A stretch of 19,311 nt of DNA from Nitrososphaerales archaeon. GTDB lineage: Archaea; Thermoproteota; Nitrososphaeria; Nitrososphaerales; Gagatemarchaeaceae. A model generated the notes under the pieces. It was given only the letters and a program-made list of their open reading frames with translations. It had not been told where the DNA came from and did no database searches. The stretch is taken from assembly GCA_030039515.1 (NCBI GenBank), contig JASHVT010000094.1:1-19311 (forward strand), read 5' to 3'. Numbering within the stretch: the first letter of the stretch is position 1; each line of letters starts with the position of its first letter. Shown here piece by piece: positions 1 through 7,004 of this stretch. The translations under genes were made by a program, and so were the position numbers.

Positions 1-23
1 TCGAGTTCAACATCGAGGAGAAC

Positions 24-272
24 ATGGAGCACCAGATCTACAGGTCGCTCTACGAGTTCATGTACGCTTACGAGCAGATCGAAAGGGAGCGCGTCAGGAG
101 GTTCGGCCAGGCGACCGACCGCAAGGTCCAGTTCGAGTACCTCCTGAGGGAGGCCCTGAAGGACGACGAGGTCGTCCAACTCCATCGTAGCGTGGACAGC
201 CTCGAGCTTGTCATAGGAAACATAGTCGGCGAGGAGAGGCTGAGCAAGAGCTTCACGATCCTGGACTGGTGA
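24..272 (+). CDS. Small hypothetical protein, possibly 5'-truncated by the window edge
   Basis: This gene encodes about 82 residues and I do not recognise the family. The protein is charged and predicted mostly helical, with an Arg/Glu-rich segment (IERERVRRFGQ) and no Cys, membrane segment or signal peptide. The frame stays open back to base 3, so the true start may lie upstream. The ATG at 24 is preceded by GAGGAG at 15-20, which could be a ribosome-binding site although the spacing is tight. Its TGA overlaps the GTG start of the acetyltransferase gene (GTGA), so the two are probably co-transcribed and translationally coupled. That coupling is the only functional clue. Confidence 0.6.
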   Translation: MEHQIYRSLYEFMYAYEQIERERVRRFGQATDRKVQFEYLLREALKDDEVVQLHRSVDSLELVIGNIVGEERLSKSFTILDW

Positions 273-1057
273 TCATGATCAAGATAGCCAGGGTGTCCGA
301 CCAGAAGTCAGTGGACGCCGAGCTCGGGGCCTTGCCGAAGGGGCTTTCGTTCTTCGAACCAATCCTCAAGCACGAGTCAGGAGAGGAATTGGACGCCGGC
401 GGGGAGGTGTTCGTCTCGGAAGGCGCCGAGGGCAAGAACGGCCTGTTCATCTATGACGACTACGAAGCGACTGGGACCATCTTCACGAAGTCGAGGGAGG
501 CGTTCGACCGCTTCTATGGTCTCAAGCCCTCCAGCTACATCTTCTCGGAACTCGATGCGGCCGGGCTCCCCAGAGAAGACTGGAACATCTGGCAACTCGA
601 CGTCGACGCCGCCAAGACGGACCGCAGATTCAGGCACCAGGTCAGCATCGACAGCGACCCGAAGGAGATAGAGGAATTCATGGCCCTGGCCCAGCCCGAG
701 ACGAACCCCCGATGGGTCAGCGTCGCCCTCCGGAATGGCGACAGGTGCTTCGTGGTCAAGATTTCCAACAGGATAGCCGGCATCGCCTGGATGGCGATCA
801 CCGGAGGAATCGCAAGGTCGCACGGCCTCTACGTGGACCCGAAGTTCAGGAGGACGGGAATAACCACGGACATCTTCCATGCCCGCCTGCTGTATCTGAA
901 GTCGAGGCACGTACACACGCTCATCAACGAGATCGCCGAAGACAACGTCGCATCGTCAAGTCACGCCAGGAAGATCGGTGAGCGGGTGGTTGGCAAGATG
1001 TTCCTCTACTACAGCCAGGAGTCCGATATACCGCCTGAGCAGATCCGGACATTATAG
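269..1057 (+). CDS. GNAT-family N-acetyltransferase, probably two GNAT halves
   Basis: The 262-residue product is probably a soluble acetyl-CoA-dependent N-acetyltransferase. The C-terminal half (about 125-250) is a recognisable GNAT fold: beta strands at about 160-178, then acetyl-CoA-binding motif A at about 188-200 (YVDPKFRRTGIT, the R-x-x-G-x-G/A region), a helix, and an N-x-x-S/A segment with aromatics (KIGERV...MFLYYSQ). The N-terminal half (about 40-120) has FxxR and FYGL elements compatible with a degenerate first GNAT domain, as in double-GNAT proteins. The start is GTG at 269 overlapping the upstream stop; ATG at 275 is an equally possible start two codons later. The substrate cannot be read from sequence. 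The gene is convergent with the next one, with a 23-base gap. Confidence 0.75.
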   Translation: MIMIKIARVSDQKSVDAELGALPKGLSFFEPILKHESGEELDAGGEVFVSEGAEGKNGLFIYDDYEATGTIFTKSREAFDRFYGLKPSSYIFSELDAAGLPREDWNIWQLDVDAAKTDRRFRHQVSIDSDPKEIEEFMALAQPETNPRWVSVALRNGDRCFVVKISNRIAGIAWMAITGGIARSHGLYVDPKFRRTGITTDIFHARLLYLKSRHVHTLINEIAEDNVASSSHARKIGERVVGKMFLYYSQESDIPPEQIRTL

Positions 1058-1080
1058 GCGCCGGATGAAGGACGGAGAAC

Positions 1081-1662
1081 TCATGCGGCACCCCCTCCCA
1101 GTTGCTTCTTGACCGACCGCTCCAGTTCCTCGAAGTGACGGTAGGCATCGTCCCTCTTCCAGGCTTCACGGTAGTACTTCACCGCCGGCTCGAGCGCGGC
1201 CCAGTCTGCCACTATCAGGGAGCCCATCCCTTCTGCGACCATTTTGATATCGGCTATGCCGGCCTTCACGAGATACGCAGTCGTTTCGTAGAGACCGAGA
1301 AACCCTCTGACCAGAAAGTCTTCCTCTGACTCCGGGAAATCCTTCCATGAGCTTCCTTGGTTCCTCTTGACGATCTCGCGGGCCTTTTTCCGTCTCATGT
1401 TGAATGACTCGTCGGTAAACCGTTCAATCGTCGACAGGATTGCCTGCTGCCTGTTCTGCTGGATGCTGGCCTCCACCTGGCGGTTCGCCGTGTCCAACTG
1501 CCTGTTGGAGGACTCGATGAGCTTCGCGTTCTGCCTGAGCTGGAAGACCACGAAGACAACACCCGCGATGACGGCGCACGCGCTCACGGCATTGAGAAAC
1601 TGAGTCAAGGATGCGTAGTCAAAGATCAATCTTCGCTCTCGATGCCCTGCGACTCGAAGCAA
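1081..1662 (-). CDS. Membrane-anchored DUF4760-like protein
   Basis: The product is up to 193 residues, with one N-terminal transmembrane helix (about residues 24-42, AVSACAVIAGVVFVVFQL) followed by a Gln/Asn-rich, probably coiled-coil segment (about 43-75) and a helical soluble domain. The order TM, RQNAKLIESSNRQ-type coil, and helical FLxGFLGLYE region resembles DUF4760-type proteins, whose function is unknown. No catalytic motif is visible. The longest reading starts at TTG 1662. TTG codons at residues 12 and 19 are alternatives, and the region before the TM helix looks non-coding, so the start is uncertain. It reads in the same direction as the HxlR gene, 73 bases downstream of it. Confidence 0.6.
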   Translation of the reverse strand: MLRVAGHRERRLIFDYASLTQFLNAVSACAVIAGVVFVVFQLRQNAKLIESSNRQLDTANRQVEASIQQNRQQAILSTIERFTDESFNMRRKKAREIVKRNQGSSWKDFPESEEDFLVRGFLGLYETTAYLVKAGIADIKMVAEGMGSLIVADWAALEPAVKYYREAWKRDDAYRHFEELERSVKKQLGGGAA

Positions 1663-1735
1663 CTAGAAAAGGCTGACCTGCATGGAAGCCGGGGTCGGGC
1701 ACCGACTCACTCGCCCAGGCCTGATCAAGCCTGTC

Positions 1736-2236
1736 TCAGCGCTGGTCCTCGGAGACTTCTCCTTCAGCCGCCCAGAATCCCTTTGTCAGGAGTCCCATCC
1801 CCTCCTCGTTGAGCAACTCATGCATCTGTCTGGGTCTTTTGTCATCAAATACTATGTCGGCGTGCCATCTCGAGCCGAAGGCGCCGATTATCATCCCGAC
1901 CCTCACGGCGTCCAGCCCCTTCTCGGTGAGCGACCATCTGACTATCCTCGGAGGTGAACTCCTCTCCACACGCTTCTCGAGGAACCCTTCCTGCTCAAGC
2001 TGCCCGAGCCGGGTTGCGAGCATCTTCGGGGGAATCCTTGGAATGGAGCGGAGAAGAAGGTTGAACCTGTCCCTTCCGTAGATCCCGATGTCCCTGATGA
2101 TCAGAATCGTCCACTTCTTGCCAAGCAGGCCGAGCGACGCCGTCAGCGGACAGTCTGCGAAGTCCACCTTCAGATAGCGGGCTTCCAGTTTCCTATGCGT
2201 CCGCCTGAAGTCACTTTCAAAGCTGGGCTCCAACAT
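1736..2236 (-). CDS. HxlR-family winged-helix transcriptional regulator
   Basis: The 166-residue product is a DNA-binding regulator of the HxlR/MarR-like winged-helix type. The signature CPLTASLGLLGKKWTILIIR (about residues 29-48) is the classic HxlR opening. It is followed by the recognition-helix region (FNLLLRSIPRIPPKMLATRL), the wing (GFLEKRVERSSPPRIVRWSLTEKG) and a C-terminal dimerisation helix. The ATG at 2236 is chosen over an upstream in-frame TTG at 2260 because a TATA element (TTTATATTT on this strand, about 2259-2268) sits about 29 nt before it, which leaves room only for a leaderless message. It is divergent from the tautomerase gene. HxlR proteins often control the neighbouring gene and themselves in response to reactive small molecules; that role here is inferred. 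Confidence 0.85.
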   Translation of the reverse strand: MLEPSFESDFRRTHRKLEARYLKVDFADCPLTASLGLLGKKWTILIIRDIGIYGRDRFNLLLRSIPRIPPKMLATRLGQLEQEGFLEKRVERSSPPRIVRWSLTEKGLDAVRVGMIIGAFGSRWHADIVFDDKRPRQMHELLNEEGMGLLTKGFWAAEGEVSEDQR

Positions 2237-2257
2237 GCTTCCCTTTTGCTCACTTTC

Positions 2258-2270
2258 CAAATATAAATCC
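2258..2270. promoter_or_regulatory. Divergent TATA region between HxlR and tautomerase genes
   Basis: The AT-rich block AAATATAAAT reads as a TATA box on both strands. On the minus strand (TTTATATTT) it lies about 29 nt from the HxlR ATG. On the plus strand it would start a message about 35 nt before the tautomerase GTG. One regulator bound here could control both directions. The TATA assignment comes from spacing and composition only. Confidence 0.6.
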
Positions 2271-2324
2271 CAACTACCCTCGGTTCGCCACGAGCCCAGT
2301 CCTAAGGGTAGGTGCCAACCCGGC

Positions 2325-2768
2325 GTGCCGATGATAGACGTCTACCTCCCATCCGACCTCCTTCCTCCAGGAGTGGACGGCCAGCTTGGCCATGAACTCA
2401 CCATGGCGGTCCTCAGGGCCGAGGGCGTGCCCACTCCGGGTCCGTTCCACCTGAACAACACGGCTTGCTTTATCCACAGAATGGAAGGCCACTCAATCCA
2501 CACGGCCGCCACAGACTCCGCCAGGGTAGTCCGGGTACAAGTCATCACGCCCCCCAAGGCATTGACCAGAAGCGGCCAGAGACAGCTCGTCAAGGACGTG
2601 ACAGACATAGTCGCAAGGATCAGCGGAGACCCAACACAGGCAGGCAGGACATGGGTCCTGCTGACGGAAGCCGCGGAGGGCGGGTGGGGGATTTCTGGCA
2701 CCGCCTTCGGCGAACCGGAGTTTGCAGAGCTCGCCGCGAAGGCAGCAGCCGCACGAGGGAAGCAATAG
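2325..2768 (+). CDS. Tautomerase-superfamily protein with two beta-alpha-beta domains
   Basis: The 147-residue product belongs to the 4-oxalocrotonate tautomerase/MSAD superfamily, whose members use an N-terminal proline as general base or acid on enol, dienol or halogenated acids. Two fused beta-alpha-beta halves are visible: residues 1-60 (PMIDVYLPSD...) and about 66-125 (VVRVQVITPPKALTRSGQRQ, then TWVLLTEAAEGGWGISG). EGGWGISG matches the tryptophan-glycine end of such domains. The start is decided by chemistry: GTG 2325 followed by CCG makes Met-Pro, so Pro1 is exposed after Met removal, whereas ATG 2331 would lose it. An AGGTG at 2310-2314 could be a weak ribosome-binding site. The gene is divergent from the HxlR regulator, probably its controller. 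The substrate is unknown. Confidence 0.8.
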   Translation: MPMIDVYLPSDLLPPGVDGQLGHELTMAVLRAEGVPTPGPFHLNNTACFIHRMEGHSIHTAATDSARVVRVQVITPPKALTRSGQRQLVKDVTDIVARISGDPTQAGRTWVLLTEAAEGGWGISGTAFGEPEFAELAAKAAAARGKQ

Positions 2769-2907
2769 AAAGCATTCTGTCTTGGACCTCGAACCCGGTT
2801 AGCTTCAATCTCCTGAAGCGTCATGGATGACCGCAGTTCGTTCCCCTGAGTCTTCGGCGTGCAATGTCTCGAGTACCCTGATATCGCCGACTGTGCGATC
2901 CTCAGGG

Positions 2908-2916
2908 TGTTTATCT
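2908..2916 (+). promoter_or_regulatory. Possible TATA box for the helicase gene
   Basis: TGTTTATCT lies about 34 nt upstream of the TTG chosen as the helicase start. It is the best AT-rich hexamer in an otherwise GC-rich stretch (2769-2946) where I see no gene. The call rests on composition and spacing only. Confidence 0.35.
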
Positions 2917-2946
2917 CAGCCGAGTTCGTGGCGGCCACTCAGACGT

Positions 2947-4758
2947 TTGAGCCTAGACGATTCGCTGGAGGCCGCCCCGGTCATCGAGCCATCAGTCCCT
3001 GCAAAACGGAAGGAGCTCCCGATCTACAAGATTCTGGGCTCGATCGACTTCTCGGATCACTTCGTCCTGATAGGAGACGTAGGCACGGGCAAGAGCACGG
3101 TCACGCCCATCCACGAATTCGAGCTGTCGGGCGGGGAGAGACAGATACTCATCAGGGAGCCTTCGAGGGCCTCCTGCAGCGCGCTGTACTACTCACTCGA
3201 GGCGCTCTACCCTAAGCTACGGCACGAGCTCGCGATAATCACAAAGGACACCAGGGTCAACGTAGGCGGGAGGATCAAGATAGTCACCGACGGGGTCCTC
3301 CTGAGGATGCTGGCCGAAAACTCCGTCACCAGAAGCTCCGTCTACTTCGACGAAAGCCACCAGATGTCTTCGCAGCTCGAGCTGTGCATGTCCCTGGCCA
3401 AGAAGGAAGAGGAGAAGGCCGAGAACCTCTTCCGCATAATGAGCGCCACCATAGACCCCTCGGAGTTCCTCTCGTTCATGGGCATCTCGAAGGTCCACAC
3501 CATAAGCGGGAGAGTCCATCCCATCAAGATCGAGGTAGAGATGGCGAAGGACCTCGACGAGATGTTCCGGATCGTCTCATCTTACCTCTACTCCCAGCCG
3601 GCGGGGGAATCATGGCTGGTGTTCCTCCCCACAAGGCGCCTGGTGGAGAAGTATGCCAGCCAATACCGGGGGGTCTACATACACGGCGGAGTCGACGGCT
3701 CAGAAGTCAACAAGATACAGAAGAGGGCGGAGGTGGACAGGAACCTGAAGATATTCGCGACCAACGTGATCGCCTCGTCAGTCAACATCTACCTCGACAA
3801 CGTGCTGATCTTCAACGAGGCCATAGGCAGCAAGGACAGCCTGGGGCAGAAGACGCTCACCTACAAGACGCTGGACAGCAACTCCCTCCTGCAGATGATG
3901 GGGCGGGTGGGGGGGTTCAAGCCAGGCCGGGCGGCCATCCTGTCAGAGGTCCATGTCCCCGGGAAGATCGAACCTACCCCTGTGAAGAAGGACCTCGAGT
4001 CGGAGACCCCCTTTGACCTGGTCCTGCTGATGGCGAAGTACGGGTTGAGGCTGGGCGAGCTCGAGTTCATGTCCAAGGTCAACCACAGGGAGGTTGACTT
4101 CGCAGAGGGCTGGATGGAGGACATCGGTGCGATAGACCCGAGGAGCCACGAGATCACCTGGAAGGGGTTGCTGATGAGCGAACTGCCATATGAGCCGGAC
4201 TTCGCGCATATGATCTCGGCAGCTCTGATCCTCAGAGACTATCCGATGGCGAGGTTCCTCCTCGCATCCGGTGCCTTCGGGGACTCCCTCAACCACGCCT
4301 ACAAGGTCGACCGGGAGCAGGCCGCTCGCTCCTTCCTTTACTCCTATGACAGCTCGAACGAGCTCAACGTCAAGGCGCACCTGCTCAGGGCGTATTCCTT
4401 GGACAAGGAGGGTCTGTTCCGGTCGAAGCTGGCGGCATCGGGCGTCTTCCTAAGGTTCGTGGAGGAGGCGTGGAAGACCTACGAGGCCGCGCGAGAGGGC
4501 CTGAACGACCTGCTGGCCTCGGAGAAGAAGGACCCCGTCCCCGCCGAGGTGGTCGTCGACCCGGACGTGAACAGGCTGGGAGCATATCTCGGGGACTGCC
4601 TCTCATTTGAGCGGTTCCGCCAGCACGACCTGGCGGGGTTCAACCTCAGGGACCTGGACATCAGAGGCTCGTTCTTCGCCAGGGGCGTCACGATGAACAA
4701 CAGGCGGATACTCTTCGACGTGGTTGGCCTCAGGAAGCGCAACCGCGGTCGCAGGTAG
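2947..4758 (+). CDS. DEAH/HrpA-like superfamily 2 RNA helicase, degenerate motif VI
   Basis: The product is 603 residues. Motifs in order: Walker A GDVGTGKST (about 43-51), motif Ia REPSRASCSA, motif Ib TDGVLLRML (114-122, very typical of DEAH/RHA helicases), DESH (135-138, motif II), SAT (166-168, motif III), WLVFLPTRR (motif IV), FATNVIASSVNI (about 270-281, motif V) and QMMGRVGGFKPG (316-327, motif VI). A helical region about 355-470 (WMEDIGAIDPRSHEITWKG) resembles the HA2/winged-helix part of HrpA/Prp43 proteins, and the tail may be a remnant OB fold. The usual QRxGRxGR of motif VI lacks its last Arg (Gly323) and the Arg after Gln, which is odd for an ATP-hydrolysing enzyme. The frame is open back to ATG 2827, but those 40 codons look non-coding and TTG 2947 follows a TATA-like site. 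The RNA substrate is unknown. Confidence 0.8.
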   Translation: MSLDDSLEAAPVIEPSVPAKRKELPIYKILGSIDFSDHFVLIGDVGTGKSTVTPIHEFELSGGERQILIREPSRASCSALYYSLEALYPKLRHELAIITKDTRVNVGGRIKIVTDGVLLRMLAENSVTRSSVYFDESHQMSSQLELCMSLAKKEEEKAENLFRIMSATIDPSEFLSFMGISKVHTISGRVHPIKIEVEMAKDLDEMFRIVSSYLYSQPAGESWLVFLPTRRLVEKYASQYRGVYIHGGVDGSEVNKIQKRAEVDRNLKIFATNVIASSVNIYLDNVLIFNEAIGSKDSLGQKTLTYKTLDSNSLLQMMGRVGGFKPGRAAILSEVHVPGKIEPTPVKKDLESETPFDLVLLMAKYGLRLGELEFMSKVNHREVDFAEGWMEDIGAIDPRSHEITWKGLLMSELPYEPDFAHMISAALILRDYPMARFLLASGAFGDSLNHAYKVDREQAARSFLYSYDSSNELNVKAHLLRAYSLDKEGLFRSKLAASGVFLRFVEEAWKTYEAAREGLNDLLASEKKDPVPAEVVVDPDVNRLGAYLGDCLSFERFRQHDLAGFNLRDLDIRGSFFARGVTMNNRRILFDVVGLRKRNRGRR

Positions 4759-4829
4759 TACAACCACCTCATACCTGACCGGTCCAAATTCCAAAACCAT
4801 TTTGACCTCATTACGAAGTTGAGCGGGTC

Positions 4830-5231
4830 ATGGCTAGAACCAAGGCAGGGCCGGACGGAAGCGACAGAAGCGGGGAGGCGCTCTTCATCTTCGCTCGGTT
4901 TCATGCGAAGGAAGGCAAGGGCGGAGAAGTGTCAACTTTGCTTAGGAGAGAAGTCGTGGCGGCGAGGCATGACTCAGGTTGCGTCGTGCACCAAGCGTAT
5001 CGGTCCACGAGCGACCCCCGCCTATACTTCATCCACTCCCGTTGGACCGACGAAGGAGCCTTCGAGGAGCACCTGAAGAAGACCCACACGGTTCGATTCG
5101 CGGAAGGGGTCGAGCCGCTCCTGGACCACGAGCTGCAGGTGACTCGGGCAAGGCTTTTGAGCGCCGGCGTCAAGAGTAGACGGTCCTCCTGGCGAGAACT
5201 CTCACTATCACGTTTATCCCGAGCACGATGA
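4830..5231 (+). CDS. Antibiotic biosynthesis monooxygenase (ABM) domain protein
   Basis: The 133-residue protein contains a ferredoxin-like ABM domain at about residues 17-108: FIFARFHAKEGKGGEVSTLL, a helix, a CVVHQAYRSTSDPRLYFIHSRW strand pair, then FEEHLKKTHTVRFAEGV and a last strand. The segment W-x-x-x-x-x-F-x-x-H (HSRWTDEGAFEEH) is characteristic of YgiN-like quinol monooxygenases and related small enzymes that act on quinones or polyketides, usually as dimers without cofactors. The true substrate cannot be told. The last 20 residues (Arg/Ser-rich) lie antisense to the 3' end of pstA, a 62-base convergent overlap, and look like read-through beyond the domain. The ATG at 4830 is a good start just before the domain; the N-terminal 16 residues are disordered. 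Confidence 0.75.
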   Translation: MARTKAGPDGSDRSGEALFIFARFHAKEGKGGEVSTLLRREVVAARHDSGCVVHQAYRSTSDPRLYFIHSRWTDEGAFEEHLKKTHTVRFAEGVEPLLDHELQVTRARLLSAGVKSRRSSWRELSLSRLSRAR

Positions 5232-6006
5232 GCATGAGGACAAGAGCGGCGGTCCAAGCCAGAGCGATCCAGTTCTGTGTGGCGGAGGTAGCATAATCGT
5301 AGATGTAATAGGTCAGCGTCGCCACAGGGGACCATGCTCCGCTGAACCAGAACTCGCTAGACCCCACGGTGAGGAGGATTGGGGCGGTCTCCCCCATAGC
5401 CCTGGCCGTGGCGTACAGGGATGCGGTCGCGACGCCACTCTTGGCGCTCCCGAGTACTAACAGGGTTGTTCTCCACTTCCCAACTCCGAGCGCAAGGGAG
5501 CCTTCCCTGATGGAGTTCGGGACCGTCCCGAGGGACTGGGCCGTGGTGCTCGAAACTATCGGAATCATTATGCTCCCCAATGCTATCGAGCCCGCCAGCA
5601 CTGAGAACGCGTGCAGCGGCAGGACCACGAGTGTGAAGACGAGGATGCCTGTAACTATCGAGGGTATCCCTGCTAGGACGTCTCCGAGGAAGCTTATGAC
5701 CGACCCGTAGAACCCAGACCCGAACTCGGAGACGTAGATCCCTGAGACGATGCCGATGGGAATGCCGACCGCGCAGGCTCCAGCGACGAGGATCAGCGAG
5801 CCTTGAATCGCGTTGGCCAGCCCTCCCGAGGAGGGCTTCGCGTTGGGGAGTGGTGGAAGCTTCGTGAAGAAGGCGAGGCTGAAGTCGGCGGCCCCTTTGA
5901 TCGCCACGTCGGCCACAATCGCGAATAACGACGCCACCGTCAGACCGACGGCGGCCACGCAGACCCCCGTCCAGAACCAGTCCGAGGCCAACCGGGTGCT
6001 CTTCAT
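5170..6006 (-). CDS. pstA: Phosphate ABC transporter permease PstA
   Basis: The 278-residue membrane protein is one of the two permease subunits of the high-affinity phosphate importer. It has about six hydrophobic helices, starting at about residues 11-34, and the cytoplasmic EAA-type loop IREGSLALGVGKWRTTLLVLG (about 166-186) followed by ARAMGETAPILLT, the conserved PstA motif that contacts the ATPase. A large periplasmic-side loop follows the first helix (FFTKLPPLPNAKPSSGGLANAIQGS), as is usual. It overlaps pstC by ATGA, so the two are translationally coupled. It is the last gene of this operon: pstB, which normally follows, is absent and an opposite-strand ABM gene comes next. Confidence 0.93.
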   Translation of the reverse strand: MKSTRLASDWFWTGVCVAAVGLTVASLFAIVADVAIKGAADFSLAFFTKLPPLPNAKPSSGGLANAIQGSLILVAGACAVGIPIGIVSGIYVSEFGSGFYGSVISFLGDVLAGIPSIVTGILVFTLVVLPLHAFSVLAGSIALGSIMIPIVSSTTAQSLGTVPNSIREGSLALGVGKWRTTLLVLGSAKSGVATASLYATARAMGETAPILLTVGSSEFWFSGAWSPVATLTYYIYDYATSATQNWIALAWTAALVLMLIVLGINVIVRVLARRTVYS

Positions 6007-6953
6007 TGGAACAGCGCCGTCTGTTTGCTCCGGAGGAACCGCCGGATCAGCAGCCGCCCCACCAGGCAGGTCGACATCGCGACCAGGAGGAGGACAAGCC
6101 CAGCCTCGACCACGGCAGACACTTCGAGGGCGGTCGACGCGTCCGCGTACTGGGTGGCGATCAGGCTCGCGAGGGTGGACCCCGGAGAGAACAGCGAGGC
6201 CGAAATCGTCTGACTGTTGCCGACCAGCATCACCACAGCCATGGTCTCCCCGAACGCTCTTCCGAAACCCAGGAACACCGCTGCGACCAGCCCCGGCCGT
6301 CCGTTGCTGAGGACAGACATGCGGACCATTTCGGACCTGGTCGCTCCTAGAGCGTATGCGGCTTCCCTTTGAGACTGCGGGACGGCCAGGAGCGCGTCCC
6401 TTGATATCGCCGAGACCATCGGAATGATCATCAGCGCGAGTACGATGCCGGCGGTCAGAAAGCTCGTGTAGTATATGCGTCCCTGGAAGAGGGGGAGGAA
6501 GCCGAGGTACCTACCTAGCGTGGGGTAGACGTCCTCCTGGAGGAGCGGAGCCAGGACCAATAGCCCCCAGAGTCCATATACGACGCTCGGGACGGCGGCT
6601 AGCATCTCGACCAAGAAGGACACCGGCGCCCGGAGCCGGGTGGGGGAGAGTTCGGAGAGGAAGACTGCCACTCCTATGCTCACGGGCACCCCGATCACCA
6701 GCGCGATGGCCGAGGTTAGCATGCTTCCGTAGATCTCCGGCGCCAGCCCGAAGACGTTCGCTACCGGGTCCCACCGTGAGCCGAGTATGAAGCTGAACCC
6801 GAACGTCAGAGTCTTCACCGAGCCCCTTGTGAGCACGATGAAGTAGAGCGAAGTGAGGACGACGATGGAAGACGCGACTGCAAGGGTAAGGTATCTTGCC
6901 CAGCGGTCTACTCGCTTGCTCGAAGGCCCCCTCTTCGAGACCTGTTTCGTCAT
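6003..6953 (-). CDS. pstC: Phosphate ABC transporter permease PstC
   Basis: The 316-residue product is the second permease of the phosphate importer. The N-terminus is a basic cytoplasmic tail (KRGPSSKRVDRWARY) followed by a transmembrane helix at about 23-44. A LTFGFSFILGSRWDPVANVFG segment precedes the remaining helices, a layout typical of PstC. The EAA loop is ISRDALLAVPQSQREAAYALGAT (about 178-200), and GRAFGETMAVVMLVGN (about 227-242) is the conserved permease signature. The ATG at 6953 lies 45 bases after the pstS stop codon, beyond a strong hairpin. The stop overlaps the pstA start. Confidence 0.94.
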   Translation of the reverse strand: MTKQVSKRGPSSKRVDRWARYLTLAVASSIVVLTSLYFIVLTRGSVKTLTFGFSFILGSRWDPVANVFGLAPEIYGSMLTSAIALVIGVPVSIGVAVFLSELSPTRLRAPVSFLVEMLAAVPSVVYGLWGLLVLAPLLQEDVYPTLGRYLGFLPLFQGRIYYTSFLTAGIVLALMIIPMVSAISRDALLAVPQSQREAAYALGATRSEMVRMSVLSNGRPGLVAAVFLGFGRAFGETMAVVMLVGNSQTISASLFSPGSTLASLIATQYADASTALEVSAVVEAGLVLLLVAMSTCLVGRLLIRRFLRSKQTALFQ

Positions 6954-6972
6954 CGCTGCCTGTCTCTCGGCA

Positions 6973-7004
6973 TCCTAGAGCGATGGGTCCTGGACGCTCT
7001 AGGA
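6973..7004 (-). repeat. Perfect 10-bp inverted repeat (hairpin) over the pstS stop codon
   Basis: TCCTAGAGCG at 6973-6982 and CGCTCTAGGA at 6995-7004 are exact reverse complements separated by a 12-base loop. The pstS stop codon (6999-7001) is inside one arm, and the other arm lies in the pstS-pstC gap. In mRNA this would be a stable stem. It could be a partial terminator or a 3'-end protector that keeps pstS mRNA in excess over pstCA. There is no T-run after it, so a simple intrinsic terminator is less likely. Confidence 0.75.

Noticed and set aside
2815..2827. 13-base repeat TGAAGCGTCATGG shared with 10693-10705 before S19e
   Set aside because: At the S19e site it spans the real start codon, but at 2815 it leads only into a short frame that ends after eight codons. 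A single shared 13-mer could be chance or a tiny duplication.
2342..2938. 198-residue minus-strand frame over the tautomerase and the gap before the helicase
   Set aside because: It is mostly antisense to the tautomerase, which has strong family motifs. The part in the gap has no recognisable motif or ribosome-binding site.
2827..2946. 40-codon N-terminal extension of the helicase from ATG 2827
   Set aside because: It is Ser/Pro/Arg-rich with poor codon character and holds a TATA-like site. TTG 2947 is preferred, although this is not proven.
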